This document shows positions 7,189 to 14,860 of a stretch of 22,935 nucleotides of DNA, in pieces (the stretch's first letter is position 1; every line of letters begins with the position of its first letter). This DNA comes from a virus. The stretch spans positions 1 through 22,935 of the IMG/VR virus record IMGVR_UViG_3300020444_000010; one strand, written 5' to 3'. The notes under the pieces are model-generated. The model made no database searches. It was not told the DNA's origin and saw nothing but the letters and a program-made list of their open reading frames with translations. The position numbers and the translations under genes were made by a program.

Positions 7189-7347
7189 TTAACCTCCTAA
7201 TGCTATAGCCATCGCTACAGCAGCTTCAACAGCATCAGCTTCAGCTTTGGCATCTGCAGCCTCTAGCTGAGTTTGAATTTTTGAAGAAGCATCATCTAAA
7301 TGATTTATTACTTTTCCGGCATCAGCCATATCTCTTGCTCTAGTCAT
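7189..7347 (-). CDS. 52-residue alanine-rich small protein
   Basis: A short open frame filling an otherwise empty 163-base gap. It starts at ATG 7347 (MTRARDMADAGKVINHLDD) and ends at TAA 7189-7191. GGAGA lies ahead of the start, and the TAA of the upstream gene is three bases away. The last part is an alanine, glutamate and aspartate-rich helix (QLEAADAKAEADAVEAA) that could form a short coiled coil. Support comes from exact packing between neighbours, a ribosome site, and the next gene's Shine-Dalgarno lying over its last codons. No family is recognised; small coiled-coil virion or fibre-linker proteins are possible. Confidence 0.65.
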   Translation of the reverse strand: MTRARDMADAGKVINHLDDASSKIQTQLEAADAKAEADAVEAAVAMAIALGG

Positions 7348-7350
7348 AAT

Positions 7351-7836
7351 TTATTCTCCGGGCTCTTCAGGCCAAGTTATCGTGTGGGGAAACCCCGCCT
7401 GCGCTGTTATGTCTCTTAACGCTTGTCTATATGTCGTCCATTCGGAAGACATTGTAGTATCTGATAAGGCTAACCAATCTGTTTCAGCTAATAGTCTGTC
7501 TCTTTCTTTTCTTACAGAAACAGAAGCTGTAGCGTCTAATCTTGCTTGATATTCCGTCTCTTTCTCTGCTTTTGTACTATCATCGTCAGTAGCAAACATA
7601 TCCTGCTCTACCCAAGCCTGAACCCACTTACCTCCGTCTTCAACCGCACCATTACGCACAACTCTTTTATAGGGTGCAGAAGCAACTGGTTTTGGCGTAA
7701 TTAAAACAGGGTCAATCCCAATTGATTCACGAACGTTTTCACCCCAAACCTGCGGAAAGGATGTATTCTTATGTATTCTACGGATTTCGCGTTCCGACTT
7801 GATGTCTCCGCTTTCTCTAATTCGATATTCGCTCAT
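7351..7836 (-). CDS. Phage tail assembly chaperone-like protein (Phage_tail_APC type)
   Basis: A 161-residue protein. The C-terminal 50 residues match the pattern of the phage tail assembly chaperone family: RDRLLAETDWLALSDT, then WTTYRQALRDITAQAGFPHT and a closing WPEEPGE. That WxxYRQxLRDI core is highly characteristic. The N-terminal half (IRESGDIKSEREIRRIHKN) is specific to this phage group and charged. Such proteins are usually encoded next to a fibre gene and are thought to help fibre folding or attachment. Here the gene follows the 916-residue fibre by 11 bases, with TAGGAGA before its ATG. Good confidence in the family; moderate in the role. Confidence 0.83.
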   Translation of the reverse strand: MSEYRIRESGDIKSEREIRRIHKNTSFPQVWGENVRESIGIDPVLITPKPVASAPYKRVVRNGAVEDGGKWVQAWVEQDMFATDDDSTKAEKETEYQARLDATASVSVRKERDRLLAETDWLALSDTTMSSEWTTYRQALRDITAQAGFPHTITWPEEPGE

Positions 7837-7847
7837 AGTTAATTCTC

Positions 7848-10598
7848 CTATGCTATTGCTAAAAAGATGTAAGTCTCTCCTGATGCATTAATTTCTCCCC
7901 CACCCGGTAATTGGAAGCCTGAGGTATTAGGGTCTACGTAGTCTGAGTTTGTTACTTCTGCGTTCTGATTATTTAGTAAACGATATGGATCATCTCCTGA
8001 GACGATTCCTCGTGTTGAAGTCCACATATACCAATCTTCACTACCACCATCAATTCGTTTGATAAGTATAAACCTAGCTGTAGCACTAAATCCACAATCT
8101 ATAACTTCGCCTACGGTGCCGCTACTAGTATAACTTCCAACTTTAGATACTCCCTCTAAGGTAGCCCACATATAACAAATATAAGTGCTTCCAGTTGAGT
8201 TTGTGCGGTAAGCATCACCAACTGTAAAAACGGAAGCAGTGGGTCTTGAAGGTATATTATAACCTGGATTAGCCGATAATTCAGAGCTTCCATCTAAGTA
8301 TATATAATTACCCTCATCAAAAGCTTTATGGTATCCAACCCAGTCAGCGGAAGAGCTGTATCGTTTAATCAGCATAAACTCAGGAACCACACCAAGGTTA
8401 TGAGATACGTCTTGAGTATTACCAGTGCCGCTACTAGCTGAATCACCATCATAGAAAACAGTATCATAAAAGCCAGCAGCACGTTTAAAATAGAGTCTCC
8501 AATAGTTCTCATCATTTGCCACGGGGGAGACGCCCCAACCCCCTGAGGTACTCCAAGTACCTCCAATATTATGATCAAAATGAAATGGTCCGGTATTGGT
8601 ACCGACGGCGGCGGTAGAACTAGAAAATAGATCTCCGGCGCCTTTTACACCTCTTAATCGATCCCCTATTACCATTCCGGCTCCGGCTGCTTTACCGTAC
8701 CAAACCGTATCTACGAGATGTCCAGTATCTATATATTGTTCACCTGATCCTGGCGCTTTGAATTCTGTACTGAAAACCTCAGTCCCTGCCGTTGGAGTTT
8801 TCATAGGTCTACGAATAGCCATATACTTATAACTATCGCCACTTGTATTCAGTGATACTCCTGTATTTGTTAATTTAAATCCGGTTGCTGTTGAATGTAT
8901 CCAATTATAACTTGTGTATTCTGCATTTGACACCTCTGCTGCGAGATATGGATCCTCATCATCTACACACATCCCTCTCATATTATCAGCCATCATCCAT
9001 TTGCCATCATTTGTCGTACTTTTTAGCATCACAAACTGGGGTTCCCAATCTAAAGTAATTTCAGGGCCATCAGTACTACCATTTCCGGTATAGGTGCCAC
9101 ATTTAATAATATCCTCATCTTTATCCTCCCCAAAAACCTTGCCGCCGCCTTCTCCGTATCCAACTGCTGCTCCACCTTGTCCCCATACATAAGCAATATA
9201 AGTTGCCCCATCAATATTGGTTGTACTAGCTGTACCCCCTACTTGAAATTGTGTAGGAGTAAAGCTCGTTGCGCCCCAAAAAGCACCGTCTGTAGTTCTA
9301 GCTAAATCACTATTTAATGTGTAATAGTGATCATTAGATTGATGCCACTGACAATACCAATCACCAGCGGCATCAGTTCTTTTTATTATTACAAGTCCAA
9401 TTTGAGAATCTAAACTATGTGCAATATCTTGACTGCCTGTGCCGGCTGAATTGCCTGTATATTCAATTATATCAAAAAATCCTGGTGCTTTGCGGAATGT
9501 CCAACCAACATAGTTCGCTGTGGCATAGTTACTCGACCCGTTTTCGTTATTATAAGCGCCTATGTCAAATCCACTTGTATTAAAAGCCTCTACGCCCTCA
9601 TCAAGACTTGCTTCTGCACCATTTGTATTAGGGTAAACAACATTGTTGACTCCCCTAACTGTGTCGTAAATAGCATTATCTGCACTACCTAATGCATTGT
9701 ACCTAAATTTGAGCCATACCATACCACCTTCACCATATCCACTGTCGATGTATGGGCCACCTTGTGACAATGCAGTTGGTGAGCCATTTACAGTAAAGTC
9801 ACCACCCGTACCTAAGTTCTTACCAATAGCATTTGTATCATCAAGCGGCATAAACATAATTGGACTTAAACTAGCCTGATTTGCTGCTGGCTGACCATCT
9901 GCTGTGATAAATAAGCGGCGGTTGCTAGTAACACTTAAATCACGGTAGGTGTAGTCTAGGAATAGGCTGGATAGTCTACCCTGCCATAATTGAGTTGAAA
10001 TACCCCCCGCTTTACCTATGCTTTGTGTTGTTGTGGTAAAGTTAATGTCATCATCAGTATAAGTACCAAAAGTAAATGAAGACGTTACATTCACATCATT
10101 AAAATATACGTATCTATTAGAAGCTGAAGACAAGTCAATAGAAATTAATACATGAGTCCAAACCTCAGCCTTGAGTAGGTTGCTATAAGCATGGGCGCCC
10201 AATATGGTTGTGTCAGCATCATCCCTAGCATAAAAAGCAAAGTCGTTATTACCAGCGTAAACCAATAACCCGCTGTCTGTTCCAGAACTCTCCCCGTCTG
10301 TAAAAACTCTTAGCGATTCTCCATCTACCGCCTTAAAACACCAACAGCTAAATGTAAAAGAGTTTCCGTCAGCGTTCCCAGAAAAATCACCTGTGCGGGT
10401 TAGCCAATCGTTAGTCCCATCAAACTCAACACACGCTCCAGCGTTTGTATCCCCCAGAGCTATGCCGTTTTCGATATTGAAACTTGTATCGCCCGTTCCC
10501 TTATAGAGGTTAGTATTAAACAAATCCTCTACATACAGAGGGTCTGCTGCTCCACCGGCTCCAGCAGCTGCCATCATTGATCTTTTTACGCCTGTCAT
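7848..10598 (-). CDS. Large tail protein: LamG-like head plus DUF7483-like repeats
   Basis: A 916-residue fibre-like protein. Residues about 35-240 look like a concanavalin A/LamG lectin fold (CVEFDGTNDWLTRTGDF, FSCWCFK, WTHVLISIDLSS, GRLSSLFLDYTY). The rest is made of repeated domains of the kind found in marine phage tail proteins (DUF7483-like): blocks with GWTFRKAPGFFDIIEYTG and later WRLYFKRAAGFYDTVFYDG, each followed by SHxL plus a V-I-I-K-R type strand and a YIxYMW or YVWG segment. Two further matching blocks contain GTYTGNGSTDGPEI / VGSYTSSGTVGEVI and end in YMAIRR and YIFLAIA. Role inferred: side or distal fibre that binds host glycans. Start at ATG 10598; an ATG at residue 8 is possible, as no strong ribosome site marks either. 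Confidence 0.8.
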   Translation of the reverse strand: MTGVKRSMMAAAGAGGAADPLYVEDLFNTNLYKGTGDTSFNIENGIALGDTNAGACVEFDGTNDWLTRTGDFSGNADGNSFTFSCWCFKAVDGESLRVFTDGESSGTDSGLLVYAGNNDFAFYARDDADTTILGAHAYSNLLKAEVWTHVLISIDLSSASNRYVYFNDVNVTSSFTFGTYTDDDINFTTTTQSIGKAGGISTQLWQGRLSSLFLDYTYRDLSVTSNRRLFITADGQPAANQASLSPIMFMPLDDTNAIGKNLGTGGDFTVNGSPTALSQGGPYIDSGYGEGGMVWLKFRYNALGSADNAIYDTVRGVNNVVYPNTNGAEASLDEGVEAFNTSGFDIGAYNNENGSSNYATANYVGWTFRKAPGFFDIIEYTGNSAGTGSQDIAHSLDSQIGLVIIKRTDAAGDWYCQWHQSNDHYYTLNSDLARTTDGAFWGATSFTPTQFQVGGTASTTNIDGATYIAYVWGQGGAAVGYGEGGGKVFGEDKDEDIIKCGTYTGNGSTDGPEITLDWEPQFVMLKSTTNDGKWMMADNMRGMCVDDEDPYLAAEVSNAEYTSYNWIHSTATGFKLTNTGVSLNTSGDSYKYMAIRRPMKTPTAGTEVFSTEFKAPGSGEQYIDTGHLVDTVWYGKAAGAGMVIGDRLRGVKGAGDLFSSSTAAVGTNTGPFHFDHNIGGTWSTSGGWGVSPVANDENYWRLYFKRAAGFYDTVFYDGDSASSGTGNTQDVSHNLGVVPEFMLIKRYSSSADWVGYHKAFDEGNYIYLDGSSELSANPGYNIPSRPTASVFTVGDAYRTNSTGSTYICYMWATLEGVSKVGSYTSSGTVGEVIDCGFSATARFILIKRIDGGSEDWYMWTSTRGIVSGDDPYRLLNNQNAEVTNSDYVDPNTSGFQLPGGGEINASGETYIFLAIA

Positions 10599-10600
10599 AT

Positions 10601-11839
10601 TTAGCTACTCAGTGTCGAGGCTATCTGACCGTGCCAGATTGTGCCTCCATCTATAGTTTGAAAAACAAGAATATCCACACCACTTGCCGAAAGTGTAGGA
10701 GCTGTGGCCGCTGGCCAATCTACAGTACCAGGCCAAGTCACAGTTTGTGAACCACCATTTGTTAAAAATAAAACAAAACCACACAGCTCGTCTGATGCTG
10801 TAGGGTTTGAAAAGGTAAAAGTATTAGCTGAGGTATCCACTGTTGCACTTACGCAATTACCTGCTGCTATGTCTATATCTTGTGTGCCACCCCCAGTTCC
10901 ACCTATAGCATTAGTAACTTCGCCGTAGTCTAAAAGATTGGCTCTTTGTAATGTATTATCTGCAAAATTCTGTGTGCCTGTATAAGTATTTGCTCCCAAT
11001 ACTGCAGCAGTGCCTACGACTCCGGCTGCCGGTAATCCAGTAGCATTAGTTAACGTACCGGATGCTGGTGTTCCTAGAGCCGGAGTTACTAGAGTCGGAG
11101 ACGTAGCGAATACTGCTGCTCCAGAGCCTGTTTCATCGGATAAGGCTGTTGATAGTTGCGCAGAGGTGAACGACCCTAAGACGGCCGCATTGCCTGTAGA
11201 AGTTATATGTCCTGTCAGGTTTGCGTTAGTAGTCACGGTTGCCGCATTACCTGTTGTATCTTGGTTAAGTGTACCAATTACAAAGTCTAGAGTATTATCT
11301 GCATCTTCGTAAGTTACTGTGACATTTGTTTCAGTATTTCCACTAACCATTGCACCAACAGTATCAGCGATTTCTTCACTTAAATCTATGTCGGCTGAGC
11401 CATCAAAAGATACTCCGTGAATTGTTCTAGGTGTTGCTAGAGTTGTAGCATCTGCTGCCAGTGTTGCATTACCTGCAGTTAGCGAAGCCGCTGTTCCGGT
11501 TAGGTTAGTTGCTACGCCTGAAGCCGGTGTACCAAGAGCCGGAGTTACTAGCGTTGGGCTTGTGGCAAAAACCGCCGCTCCTGAACCTGTTTCATCTGAT
11601 AGCACTCCTGCTAATTGCGATGAAGTCGTAGCCGCAAACTGTGATAAGGGATTAGCTGTGAGACCTGCTCCTGTAGTTGCTAATGTATAGTAAGCAAGAG
11701 ATGTCCAAGCGGTAGAAGCGTCTCCTACTTTAAGTTTTCCAGTATCAGTTTCAAGGCCTAATTCTCCACTGGCTAAAGTGGGGTTAGCACTAGTCCAAGC
11801 GGAAGCAGTATCCCGTCTAATTTGTATAATATCAGCCAT
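10601..11839 (-). CDS. Tail fibre with Mtd-like N-terminal adaptor
   Basis: A 412-residue fibre. The first 50 residues (MADIIQIRRDTASAW, LASGELGLETDTGKLKVGD) match the N-terminal domain of the major tropism determinant type, a trimeric attachment head. Two internal repeats follow at about 80-108 and 233-261, with 29 identical residues in each (starting LSDETGSGAAV, ending LGTPASG). The C-terminal domain (GSQTVTWPGTVDWPAA, LVFQTIDGGTIWHG) is a fibre end shared with the 434-residue fibre at 5229. I prefer ATG 11839, which has GGAGGAG at good spacing, over ATG 11845, which directly abuts it. The gene overlaps the upstream stop by 8 bases. Likely a receptor-binding fibre. Confidence 0.82.
   Translation of the reverse strand: MADIIQIRRDTASAWTSANPTLASGELGLETDTGKLKVGDASTAWTSLAYYTLATTGAGLTANPLSQFAATTSSQLAGVLSDETGSGAAVFATSPTLVTPALGTPASGVATNLTGTAASLTAGNATLAADATTLATPRTIHGVSFDGSADIDLSEEIADTVGAMVSGNTETNVTVTYEDADNTLDFVIGTLNQDTTGNAATVTTNANLTGHITSTGNAAVLGSFTSAQLSTALSDETGSGAAVFATSPTLVTPALGTPASGTLTNATGLPAAGVVGTAAVLGANTYTGTQNFADNTLQRANLLDYGEVTNAIGGTGGGTQDIDIAAGNCVSATVDTSANTFTFSNPTASDELCGFVLFLTNGGSQTVTWPGTVDWPAATAPTLSASGVDILVFQTIDGGTIWHGQIASTLSS
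11057..11143. repeat. Second copy of 29-residue coding repeat
   Basis: Encodes residues 233-261 of the 412-residue fibre, identical in protein to residues 80-108. By hand comparison 19 of 29 codons differ, all synonymously. The repeat is therefore kept by selection on the protein and is not a fresh DNA duplication. Confidence 0.85.
11516..11602. repeat. First copy of 29-residue coding repeat
   Basis: Encodes residues 80-108 of the 412-residue fibre. It pairs with 11057-11143; protein identical, DNA differing at many third positions. Confidence 0.85.
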
Positions 11840-12305
11840 TGGCATCTCCTCCGTCTATCGATTGTGCTGCTGTGTAAATTGATGTAGCAGCTCCTCCGTC
11901 TGCTCTAATAAGGTGTTGTGAGAAAGACTCACCAGGGGTAAAAGCAACTGTTTGTATAATATCATCAACAGCTGCACCCGCTGCCAAGACTATACTTGTT
12001 CCACTAGTAGCGGTCACATCTGTTCCTACGACTAATTTAACCCCGTTTAAATATACATTTATAAGTCCTACTGTATAAGTAAGACCTGTAACAGTTGTTT
12101 GATCCGCTGTTGCAGTAGTAGTAGTAGTTGTAAATACACTACTTCCACCTGTACCTAATTCTACAATAGATTCAGTTCCATCATTTTTCTTGATGAACAT
12201 CTTACCGTCATAGGTATTAATACCTACTTCACCTAATGCAAGATCAGACGTGGTTGGTTCGGCCCCTTCGGTACTAGACCTCTTGAGCTTAATTACTTGT
12301 GCCAT
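11832..12305 (-). CDS. Small fibre protein with shared adaptor head
   Basis: A 157-residue protein starting MAQVIKLKRSSTEGAEPT followed by LALGEVGINTYDGKMFIKK, the same adaptor-type N-terminus as the fibres on both sides. Residues about 60-157 form a beta domain (GLTYTVGLINVYLNGVKLVV, TSIVLAAGAAVDDIIQTVAF) that occurs in many phage fibres as a small trimeric knob-like module. It ends in SIYTAAQSIDGGDANG. The GCCATATGGC palindrome covers the ATG, and GGAGAG sits upstream. It may be a short fibre or a piece of a composite fibre assembled with its neighbours. Function inferred from context. Confidence 0.75.
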   Translation of the reverse strand: MAQVIKLKRSSTEGAEPTTSDLALGEVGINTYDGKMFIKKNDGTESIVELGTGGSSVFTTTTTTATADQTTVTGLTYTVGLINVYLNGVKLVVGTDVTATSGTSIVLAAGAAVDDIIQTVAFTPGESFSQHLIRADGGAATSIYTAAQSIDGGDANG

Positions 12306-12322
12306 ATGGCTCTCCTAACTTC

Positions 12323-12334
12323 GCGTATATACGC
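12323..12334. repeat. 12-bp perfect palindrome between fibre genes
   Basis: GCGTATATACGC lies in the 38-base gap between two fibre genes, itself enclosed by CTAAC (12315-12319) and GTTAG (12343-12347). RNA could form a short hairpin just after the stop codon of the upstream gene. No U-run follows, so a processing or stability hairpin, or a protein site, fits better than a terminator. Confidence 0.5.
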
Positions 12335-12343
12335 TAGAGTATG

Positions 12344-13708
12344 TTAGAATGTACCCCCATCAATAGATGCTGACCATTCGGGAGTACCGGAGTTAGATAA
12401 AAGTATATACCCATCTGCTCCTGCTGCTGTGGCGTTTATACCACTAGTACCATTACCGTATAATATACCATTTGATGTTAAGGTACTTCGTCCTGTTCCA
12501 CCATCTGCTACGGTTAAATCTGTAATTCCTGTTATGCTTCCGCCTGTAATTGCTATTGCACTATCTTCTAAGTGAGCAACTACAGTACCTATCGCGTATC
12601 CTGTTCCACTTGTATCTACAGTATCTCCAGGAACCGCTTGATTATCATCAAAAAATTTCCATTTTCCGCTATCATTAGCATCTCTGAAAAGTCCAGAGTA
12701 TGCGTCTTGAGAGCCAGTACTATCATGTAATCCGTAAAAACCAATATCAACAGTATCTGCCGCATTATTACCAGACGCTAAAGCCAACATCGTATCTTCA
12801 GTAGCAACAGTTGCAGTATTAATAGTAGTAGTTGTACCATTTACTGTGAAATTTCCAGTAACAATTAAATTATTAGAAGTAGTAATATTAGTTGCAGTAA
12901 TGTCATCGGTAGCCAGTGTACCATCTACAGTTACATTATTAAAAGTTACATTACTAGTAGTCGCAACAGCCTGACCAATACTAACTTCTCCACTACTAAC
13001 AGCTACCCCAGTACCCGCTGTAATATGAGCTTGAACTTCTGCCGCACTTGGTCCAGTATAAGTAAATACGCCAGTAGAGTTATTATAAGCAAAGGACCCA
13101 TCACCCCCTGCATCTGTTGCGCTTACTAAACTTCTTGTTGCTGCGTCTGTTTTGCCATCAAAAGTTATTTCGTTATCAGCAACAGTAGTTGTAATGTTAG
13201 TTCCACCAGTAAACGTTAAAGTTTCGCCAGTATTAAATACATCATTTGATCCTACACCTGCCGCTAATGTAAATGAACTAGATGCAGGAGCTGTCCAAGA
13301 AGCTTGCCCTGAACCATTAGTAGTAAGTATATATCCATTGGTACCATCAGCAGTAGGCCAATTCACTCCGTCAAGTACAATAGACCCAGAACCATGTGGA
13401 GTAACTGTAATAGAACCATTAGTATTTGTAGAACTAATAGTATTGCCATTAAACGTTAAATTATCAACATTTAACTGATCTAAGCTACCCCCTGAATCAA
13501 CTATTAATGCACTGGAGTTTGTTAGGGTACCTGCAGTATGGTCAAGCATATCCATATACAGCTTACCACCAATTACTGTTACTTCCGCATCTCCAGGCTG
13601 ACCAATAAATAATTTATCACTGTCAGAAGAATACGCCATCTCTCCCTGATTAAGGGAAGTAGGTACAGCAGTAGTATCACTTCGTTTAATTTTTACTATT
13701 TGTGCCAT
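12344..13708 (-). CDS. Tail fibre protein with adaptor-type N-terminus
   Basis: A 454-residue fibre. Residues 1-50 (MAQIVKIKRSDTTAVPTSLN, QGEMAYSSDSDKLFIGQPGD) are the adaptor head shared with the next two fibre genes. The body has Thr/Asn/Gly-rich beta-helical sequence: NGSITVTPHGSGSIVLDGVN, NTINTATVATEDTMLALASGN-like, FYGLHDSTGSQDAYSGLFRD. Toward the end come DGGTGRSTLTSNGILYGNGT and ADGYILLSNSGTPEWSA, both common in phage fibre tips. The start ATG 13708 lies 16 bases after the preceding stop, with GAGTAAT upstream, a weak ribosome site. Likely a trimeric side fibre. No chaperone or peptidase domain at the C-terminus is visible. Confidence 0.8.
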   Translation of the reverse strand: MAQIVKIKRSDTTAVPTSLNQGEMAYSSDSDKLFIGQPGDAEVTVIGGKLYMDMLDHTAGTLTNSSALIVDSGGSLDQLNVDNLTFNGNTISSTNTNGSITVTPHGSGSIVLDGVNWPTADGTNGYILTTNGSGQASWTAPASSSFTLAAGVGSNDVFNTGETLTFTGGTNITTTVADNEITFDGKTDAATRSLVSATDAGGDGSFAYNNSTGVFTYTGPSAAEVQAHITAGTGVAVSSGEVSIGQAVATTSNVTFNNVTVDGTLATDDITATNITTSNNLIVTGNFTVNGTTTTINTATVATEDTMLALASGNNAADTVDIGFYGLHDSTGSQDAYSGLFRDANDSGKWKFFDDNQAVPGDTVDTSGTGYAIGTVVAHLEDSAIAITGGSITGITDLTVADGGTGRSTLTSNGILYGNGTSGINATAAGADGYILLSNSGTPEWSASIDGGTF

Positions 13709-13724
13709 GGAATTACTCTATAAG

Positions 13725-14096
13725 CTAAAAAGCTCCTGCATCGACTATATCTGAGTCTCCGGGAGGGGTTCCAATCATTATTGGTGCCCACGCAAAAACT
13801 CCAGTTGATATTTCTCTGTATACTTTAAATTCGTCATCATCCGTATCATACCAAGTATCACCTTCGCTTACGGTAGCTCCTGTAGGTGCGGCGGCCTGTC
13901 TAAAATTCTGATCTGCTAATTGTTCTATAGCTTCTTGTATATTTGTTGCAGTTATTGGACCATATGCTGAACTAGTTATTGTCGAAGCGGTTGCCGCAAC
14001 TGAAGGTATAGCGGTGTTATAAACCTGCAAAGTAGTAGCAGTACCAGAAGCCGTTACACTTGTTGAAGCTTCTGTGATTTCTATTGATATTGTCAT
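13725..14096 (-). CDS. Small tail or fibre linker protein (123 aa)
   Basis: A 123-residue virion-type protein. It contains the phrase YGPITATNIQEAIEQLADQ, a motif frequent in phage fibres and tail connectors, followed by PTGATVSEGDTWYDTDDDEF and a hydrophobic closing strand (AWAPIMIG). The latter looks like a small attachment domain that displays the next part of the fibre. The ATG overlaps the preceding TAA as TAATG, and GGAGG lies twelve bases upstream. Likely a linker between the BppU-like protein and the fibres; not assigned to a named family. Confidence 0.72.
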   Translation of the reverse strand: MTISIEITEASTSVTASGTATTLQVYNTAIPSVAATASTITSSAYGPITATNIQEAIEQLADQNFRQAAAPTGATVSEGDTWYDTDDDEFKVYREISTGVFAWAPIMIGTPPGDSDIVDAGAF

Positions 14097-14434
14097 TATC
14101 TAGTTACCTCCGGAGTTAAAATAACCGTCCCTTGCATTAATCTAGCAACTATCGCATCACTAGCAGTAAATAGTTCTAAATCGTAATAATATTTGCCTGG
14201 AGAGAGCGCAGAAGATGTAGCATTAGGAAGTTCCATTTTTACTTGTCCCTCACTAGCATCAGTTACAGTACAAGTGAAAGTAGCAGCTATTGTAGAAGCA
14301 CTTTTAGTAATTCTCATTTGCGCTCTAGCCGAATAACCCGTAAGATTCTTTACAACACCTTCGTCTTTTATAACTAAGTCAATAACAAAGTCTGAACCTT
14401 GATCTATTGTTAAATTATGATTCGCTGCAGTCAT
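14096..14434 (-). CDS. BppU-like N-terminal domain protein (112 aa)
   Basis: A 112-residue protein with the seven-strand pattern of the baseplate-upper-protein N-terminal domain: DQGSDFVIDLVIKDEGVVKN, LTGYSARAQMRI, then VKMELPNATSSALSPGKYYY and LELFTASDAIVARLMQGTVI. That GxDF-x-LxI ... LTGYSARAQMR ... GKYYYDLEL arrangement is typical of short marine phage structural proteins. It is the first gene after the 14454-14482 promoter; GGAGA lies six bases before its ATG. Likely a tail or baseplate adaptor that holds the following fibres. Family call is by motif pattern, moderately sure. Confidence 0.75.
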   Translation of the reverse strand: MTAANHNLTIDQGSDFVIDLVIKDEGVVKNLTGYSARAQMRITKSASTIAATFTCTVTDASEGQVKMELPNATSSALSPGKYYYDLELFTASDAIVARLMQGTVILTPEVTR

Positions 14435-14453
14435 TCAAATTCTCCATGATGTA

Positions 14454-14482
14454 ATTATAACAAACCTGACATTTTATGTCAA
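14454..14482 (-). promoter_or_regulatory. Perfect sigma70-type promoter with operator-like palindrome
   Basis: Minus-strand TTGACA (14477-14482), 17 bp, TATAAT (14454-14459): full consensus. The -35 region is covered by TGACAT-AAA-ATGTCA, a perfect inverted repeat that could bind a dimeric repressor or activator. It matches the 6557-6585 promoter at 28 of 30 bases across CTTGACA to TATAAT. The expected transcript would start near 14447, so the leader to the ATG at 14434 is only about a dozen bases. It would drive the middle fibre block. Confidence 0.85.
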
Positions 14483-14510
14483 GAAACTTTTTTCGCTACC
14501 TCTTCAGTTG

Positions 14511-14527
14511 TGATTCTAAAACAAAAA
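14511..14527 (-). promoter_or_regulatory. Conserved block upstream of both promoters
   Basis: TGATTCTAAAACAAAAA (plus strand) recurs at 6606-6622 with one change (G for A). It lies 33 bases beyond the -35 palindrome here and 25 bases at the other copy. Both copies lead into A/T-tract inverted repeats. It could be an UP-type element, a regulator site, or the tail of a weak terminator. Confidence 0.5.
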
Positions 14528-14548
14528 TTTTATTTTTCTATGGTGCTA

Positions 14549-14860
14549 TTAAACTATCATTCTATTATAAGGATCTCCACCCTCAGATATTACATGGTCA
14601 AAATAACTGAAAAAATCCTCAGATAAAAGTCTTTCCGCAGGCTTATCAGATGCCCAAGAAGGATTAGCTGACATAAATTCCGTATATCCAGTTCCTCTAA
14701 TTATTGCCATCCTAGTACTACCTTTTTCTACTCTATCAGTATCCCAATATCCAGTGGTTACTGATATTTCTTCACTAATTAAATCATGTGTTACTGTAAT
14801 TACAACTTCCGTAACTGTTCTTTCTGATACGGCAGGTATAACTTTAGATCTAGTTCCCAT
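14549..14860 (-). CDS. Hypothetical protein after the central fibre (103 aa)
   Basis: A 103-residue protein that I do not recognise. Recognisable features are an N-terminal beta part (TVTEVVITVTHDLISEEISV) and an acidic, aromatic C-terminus (LSEDFFSYFDHVISEGGDPY). No signal peptide, membrane segment or catalytic motif is visible. It starts at ATG 14860 after AGGAGA, ten bases beyond the stop of the central fibre, and is the last gene of the tail-tip transcription unit before the promoter region. Possibly a small virion protein. Confidence 0.7.
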   Translation of the reverse strand: MGTRSKVIPAVSERTVTEVVITVTHDLISEEISVTTGYWDTDRVEKGSTRMAIIRGTGYTEFMSANPSWASDKPAERLLSEDFFSYFDHVISEGGDPYNRMIV

